In this document: in pieces, positions 61,105 to 64,000 of the stretch | Position numbering within the stretch: the first letter of the stretch is position 1 | Layout of the letters: the number at the start of each line of letters is the position of its first letter | Assembly: GCF_001654925.1 (NCBI RefSeq) | Contig: NZ_LXER01000040.1 | Location: forward strand, 229,469 to 293,468 | DNA: 64,000 nucleotides | Direction: 5' to 3' | DNA from: Buttiauxella brennerae ATCC 51605 | Lineage (GTDB): Bacteria > Pseudomonadota > Gammaproteobacteria > Enterobacterales > Enterobacteriaceae | The notes under the pieces: model-generated | Told to the model about the DNA's origin: nothing | The model's database searches: none | The model's input: only the letters and a program-made list of their open reading frames with translations | Made by a program: the position numbers and the translations under genes

Positions 61105-62019
61105 TTATCCTTGGTGTAATATCTTTGTTACTGGGATTTGATAGCCCGGTGCTAGCTTGGCGTTCTCAACGCCATACAGCGCCAGCGGATCGCTGAGCCA
61201 CAGGCGGTACTGTTCTTCATTGAGCCGGTAGTCGGGCGAGCAGTCCACGCACCAGCGCAGTAGCATGTAGCCCGCCACTGCTGCGCGCACACACAGCCGG
61301 ATCGAACCGTCGGTCATCCCGTAGTCCATCTTGATGAGCTCGGGGCGTTCTAGGCGAGGGTGCGGCACAAACTCCAGCTCGACGATGCGCATCCATTGGA
61401 TGTCATTGTCCGATTGTTCATTGGCCTGCGCCTCCTCATTGAGCAAGCTCGGTGCTTCGATACGTGTAAGGACGAAATCGCGGAACTCGCTGCTTTTCCG
61501 ATCAAAGGCACGAACGTGCCAGCGTAAGCCAGTATCTACTAAGGCTAATGGCACGATGACCCGTTCGGACTCACCATTGCTCATTGAGTGGTAACGGATA
61601 ACGACTGGTTTTTTGGTATGGATTGCACGGCAGATTGGAGCAAGTACATCCATCTTGGGGGTGCTCAAAGTGGTGGGTGATTCGCAAGGTAACATTGGCT
61701 GCGATTCACCATTTATGCCATCACCGAAGCCTAGAGCCAGTGCCGATAGCACACGATGTGAAGCGTGCTTAAACAACGGGGAAAAGGCCAACCCAATGCG
61801 GTAAATCTTATGGCTACCGTCGAAAGTGATATTCTGTGGCGCGATATCCCTATACAGAGCTAGATCGCGTGTGGCCCCCGCAGGTGCCACACCGAAACGT
61901 TCGATTAGGTCGGGACGGCCAATCACACCGAAGAAGTAAAGCCGGAAATCGATATAGGCAAGTCGCTCGCGCTGGGCAAGAGTTAAATCCTCGACATGCT
62001 GAGAGTATGTGCTAACCAT
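61105..62019 (-). CDS. WYL-domain regulator (BrxR/CapW-like)
   Basis: A 304-residue regulator. The N-terminus is a winged HTH-like part (about 15-75, LTLAQRERLAYIDFRLYFFG, RPDLIERFGV). A WYL domain follows (about 125-190, PVVIRYHSMSNGESERVIVP, LRWHVRAFDR), then a WCX C-terminal domain. The layout matches BrxR/CapW regulators that repress defence operons until infection. It is first in the array, six bases before hsdM, so it probably autoregulates the whole hsd-qat unit. A 23-bp palindrome lies 55 bases upstream. Confidence 0.88.
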   Translation of the reverse strand: MVSTYSQHVEDLTLAQRERLAYIDFRLYFFGVIGRPDLIERFGVAPAGATRDLALYRDIAPQNITFDGSHKIYRIGLAFSPLFKHASHRVLSALALGFGDGINGESQPMLPCESPTTLSTPKMDVLAPICRAIHTKKPVVIRYHSMSNGESERVIVPLALVDTGLRWHVRAFDRKSSEFRDFVLTRIEAPSLLNEEAQANEQSDNDIQWMRIVELEFVPHPRLERPELIKMDYGMTDGSIRLCVRAAVAGYMLLRWCVDCSPDYRLNEEQYRLWLSDPLALYGVENAKLAPGYQIPVTKILHQG

Positions 62020-62465
62020 GCGCGCAGGCCAAAAGAGAAGAAAGTGTATTTCTGTAACTCATACCACACCAAAGATGTAATCAAATTGATGACATCATGC
62101 GCCTGAATTTGTTTATCTTCAAGACGTTTACTAACTTCGTAAATTTTATACTTAATTGGTCCATCACACTGATGGGGATAATTAATAGTGTCTCCGCCTC
62201 ATACCATTTCCGATCGTTGTTCTGGTCGAATAACTCCACTATCGGGGTTTTTCCACCGCAATCAGTTGCCCGCAGCGCTCTGGTGGTGTCGGTAGCGCAG
62301 GTTTTCCCTGCGACTGACAGTTCTCGGAGAAGACATTAATTTGCAGCTGTAATGCTGTTAGGAAATACATTGTTCTTTTGTCGGGTAACTGGAAGCGTGT
62401 TGCCATTGATAGTGCTATACAGATTAAACGGGACAATAGCCTAACCGCTGAATGTCCCGGAAAAG
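62020..62465. promoter_or_regulatory. 5' region of the hsd-qat array and neighbouring gene-poor DNA
   Basis: This stretch must hold the promoter of the WYL-hsd-qat array near 62020-62100. The rest is AT-rich. A minus-strand frame at 62239-62436 (65 codons, starting MSRLICIALSMATRFQLPDK) could be a small gene, but it has no clear ribosome site or known family and is not called. Confidence 0.5.
62074..62096. promoter_or_regulatory. 23-bp near-perfect palindrome, candidate operator of the WYL regulator
   Basis: GATGTAATCAA-A-TTGATGACATC: both 11-base arms pair except at position 6. It lies 55 bases upstream of the WYL gene, at a place expected for a promoter-overlapping operator. Confidence 0.65.
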
Positions 62466-63065
62466 TCAGGCTAGGTACGTGTCAGCTGTGGGGCGCAATC
62501 CACTCAATTGTCGTGGTCTACCGCTCAAGGAGCGATTCGGGACTTCATTACAACCGTGAAGCAATAGAGTATTTTTCTGTTCAATTTTGGTCATGTACAA
62601 CAGTACCTGCTGCATATTATTAATACTCACCGGATCGTTGTAGTGAACCGGCATATTAATATCGGCTTCGTAGTTAGTTTTATACTCACAACGATAGTAA
62701 CAGCCGTCATGTTCCGTGATTGCACGCCAGCATTCTCCGACCTTCTCCATCCAGAAAAAAGGTTTCTGGGTTTTATTACCATCCAGCCAGAAAGCCACAT
62801 GCGCATGGAACAGGTGATCTTCGGTCCATTCAATTACCCAGAAATAACCCACCACTGCGGGGATACTCATCATTTCGTCCATCAGATGCCGGACATCAGA
62901 CTCCATCTGCCGATGATCCGGATGGTGATATTTAAAGGTATTTTTTTGATAGAAAAGATCCAGCCGTATTACCCTCAGACAGGAATAGCGATTAACCATC
63001 GCGTTAATATGCATATCAAGGACAGATTTCAAAAACCAGTCCGGTGTCCAGTTACGTTTTTTCAT
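62466..63065 (-). CDS. Inovirus Gp2-like / YagK-YfjJ domain protein
   Basis: A 199-residue protein of the YagK/YfjJ C-terminal family, annotated elsewhere as inovirus Gp2. It contains WVIEWTEDHLFHAHVAFWLD, where HAH (H87, H89) between hydrophobic residues resembles the HUH metal motif of rolling-circle initiators, and LLYMTK (Y157, K160), which resembles their catalytic YxxK. So it may be a replication-initiation relative. The ending PRQLSGLRPTADTYLA is short of any further domain. AGGA lies ten bases before the start. Such genes are common in P4-like and phage-remnant islands. Confidence 0.8.
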   Translation of the reverse strand: MKKRNWTPDWFLKSVLDMHINAMVNRYSCLRVIRLDLFYQKNTFKYHHPDHRQMESDVRHLMDEMMSIPAVVGYFWVIEWTEDHLFHAHVAFWLDGNKTQKPFFWMEKVGECWRAITEHDGCYYRCEYKTNYEADINMPVHYNDPVSINNMQQVLLYMTKIEQKNTLLLHGCNEVPNRSLSGRPRQLSGLRPTADTYLA

Positions 63066-63198
63066 AGCATTATTTCCTGATCACCCATAGCAGGGGCGGT
63101 TATTTAATTTAATATTTTGGAGGGATAACAATACACTGAAACAGGCATCGTTATGGTCATAGCCCTGTGTCTAACCATTATTATCTGCAATATACAAA

Positions 63199-63217
63199 CT
63201 GCGTATATAATACGCAG
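63199..63217. promoter_or_regulatory. Perfect inverted repeat, possible operator
   Basis: CTGCGTAT-ATA-ATACGCAG: eight-base perfect arms, 134 bases upstream of the Gp2-like gene. Confidence 0.45.
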
Positions 63218-63372
63218 CATTGAGAGTTGGAGGGTTGCAGGAATAGATGACAGAGAATTAAATGATTACAAACTGCATAAGATCATTGGAATAAAAAAAA
63301 GGGAGTGAGTATTAATTATATTAATTAACCTAAATTAAACTTTCTTTGTTTCTCTGGTCTTCCTTGGGAATA

Positions 63373-63391
63373 AGATCGGTAATACCGATCT
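63373..63391. promoter_or_regulatory. 19-bp perfect palindrome, possible operator
   Basis: AGATCGGTA-A-TACCGATCT: nine-base perfect arms around one base. No T-tract follows, so it is more likely a protein-binding site than a terminator. Confidence 0.45.
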
Positions 63392-63770
63392 GGAAGTAAC
63401 TGGTTCATAACTCCTGACTGTGCATCCATTTCTTGATTTGAGGGCGGCGTTTCTTACCACCATACCGCAGGCAACCCACCGTACATCTGGTCATAATGAA
63501 CGTAGGCAGTTGTATTACACGTGCTGGAGTTATCGAAGGCGGAAGACTTTCAACTTACTGGTGAATGCAACAGGCTTCCGGTTATCCGCGTGAGATATCA
63601 TCTTCAAACCAGGGCGGTGGCGTTCTGATAGGTTGATGAAACATCAACAAGCACTGGCAGTTGTGACAATACAAGTCTTAATCTCCGATCATATCGACCT
63701 TGCGGGCTGGCACCATTTAGCCAGTGATACATTGTGCGATATAACACTTCTGCACTCCAATTTTCAGTCC

Positions 63771-64000
63771 TCACATTGGTCGAGTGGCCAGAATATAATT
63801 CTCAGTCAACGTTTTCAGTCCCCGATATGATTTTTGTTTTTCTGACATCCATTGTTTCAACGTTTCAGGAAGCGGTAAGTGCAGCGTATACCATTCTTCT
63901 AGATCCCGGCCTGAGACCAGTTCACACCAGCACAGCAGCGTAAGCGTCTGTCGAAAGCCAGGTTGCGTATGCAGCCGGAATAGCATTTGTAATTGTTCTG
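63771..64000 (-). CDS. Unidentified partial ORF at window edge (3' end)
   Basis: A minus-strand frame open to the window edge, ending TENYILATRPM at 63771. Visible residues include EQLQMLFRLHTQPGFRQTLT, CWCELVSGRDLEEWYTLHLP and LPETLKQWMSEKQKSYRGLK. I do not recognise the family. Transposase C-termini and phage replication proteins were considered without a convincing motif. An in-frame ATG exists at 63986, but the frame continues beyond it. Confidence 0.45.
   Translation of the reverse strand, partial: EQLQMLFRLHTQPGFRQTLTLLCWCELVSGRDLEEWYTLHLPLPETLKQWMSEKQKSYRGLKTLTENYILATRPM

Larger units (their letters stand above)
63066..63770. other. Gene-poor AT-rich island DNA
   Basis: A stretch of 705 bases with no gene I can support. 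It contains two sharp palindromes (63199-63217 and 63373-63391). Minus-strand pieces near 63410-63510 read like a degraded Lys/Arg-rich protein end (GGKKRRPQIKKWMHSQEL), without a start. Confidence 0.5.

Noticed and set aside
62239..62436. Small minus-strand ORF (65 codons) between the WYL and Gp2-like genes
   Set aside because: No ribosome site, no recognised family, and atypical composition in its second half. It could be real, but I cannot support it.

Overview
The window is a chromosomal segment from a member of the Enterobacteriaceae. Gene order closely follows the E. coli aga/gar/exu region (dolP-diaA-yraN-lpoA/rsmI, aga cluster, gar cluster, rnpB, yhaLKJH, yqjGFKEDC-mzrA-yqjA, exuR/exuT, uxaCA, ygjV, sstT, alx, ygjR). 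Protein identity to E. coli is high but not complete, and no tdc/cyu genes lie between rnpB and yhaL, so it is a relative rather than E. coli itself. The species cannot be fixed from the sequence alone.

Region 1 (1-6124): the end of a catabolic cluster with an amidohydrolase, a SelA-like PLP ammonia-lyase, a KDGP aldolase, a lactonase and a PRD/EIIB/EIIA regulator, probably for an amino-sugar acid brought in by a PTS encoded upstream. Region 2 (6230-10770): the envelope and replication block lpoA-yraN-diaA-dolP, with rsmI divergent. Region 3 (10883-20272): a GNAT-like gene, then the N-acetylgalactosamine regulon kbaZ-agaVWEFA and agaS-kbaY with divergent agaR and several AgaR-type operators. 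kbaY abuts a gene remnant. Region 4 (20376-22916): an inserted DHA2 efflux pump and divergent LysR regulator. Region 5 (22997-29665): galactarate/glucarate genes garD and garPLRK, then RNase P RNA.

Region 6 (29803-46182): conserved yha/yqj genes, the galacturonate genes exuR, exuT and uxaCA, then ygjV, sstT, and alx with its manganese riboswitch. Two families of dispersed palindromic repeats punctuate regions 1 to 6.

Region 7 (47441-64000): a tRNA-Leu(CAA) with a P4-type integrase directly after it marks the start of a genomic island that runs past the window end. Its main content is one dense minus-strand array: WYL-domain regulator, hsdM, hsdS, an unrecognised gene with a HEPN-like RNxxxH motif, hsdR, then qatA, qatB, qatC, qatD. 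A type I restriction-modification system and a complete QatABCD anti-phage system thus appear to share one transcription unit behind one repressor-type regulator, with a strong 23-bp palindrome at its 5' end. Beyond it are an inovirus Gp2-like (YagK/YfjJ) replication-type protein, AT-rich DNA with sharp palindromes, and an unidentified partial ORF at the edge.
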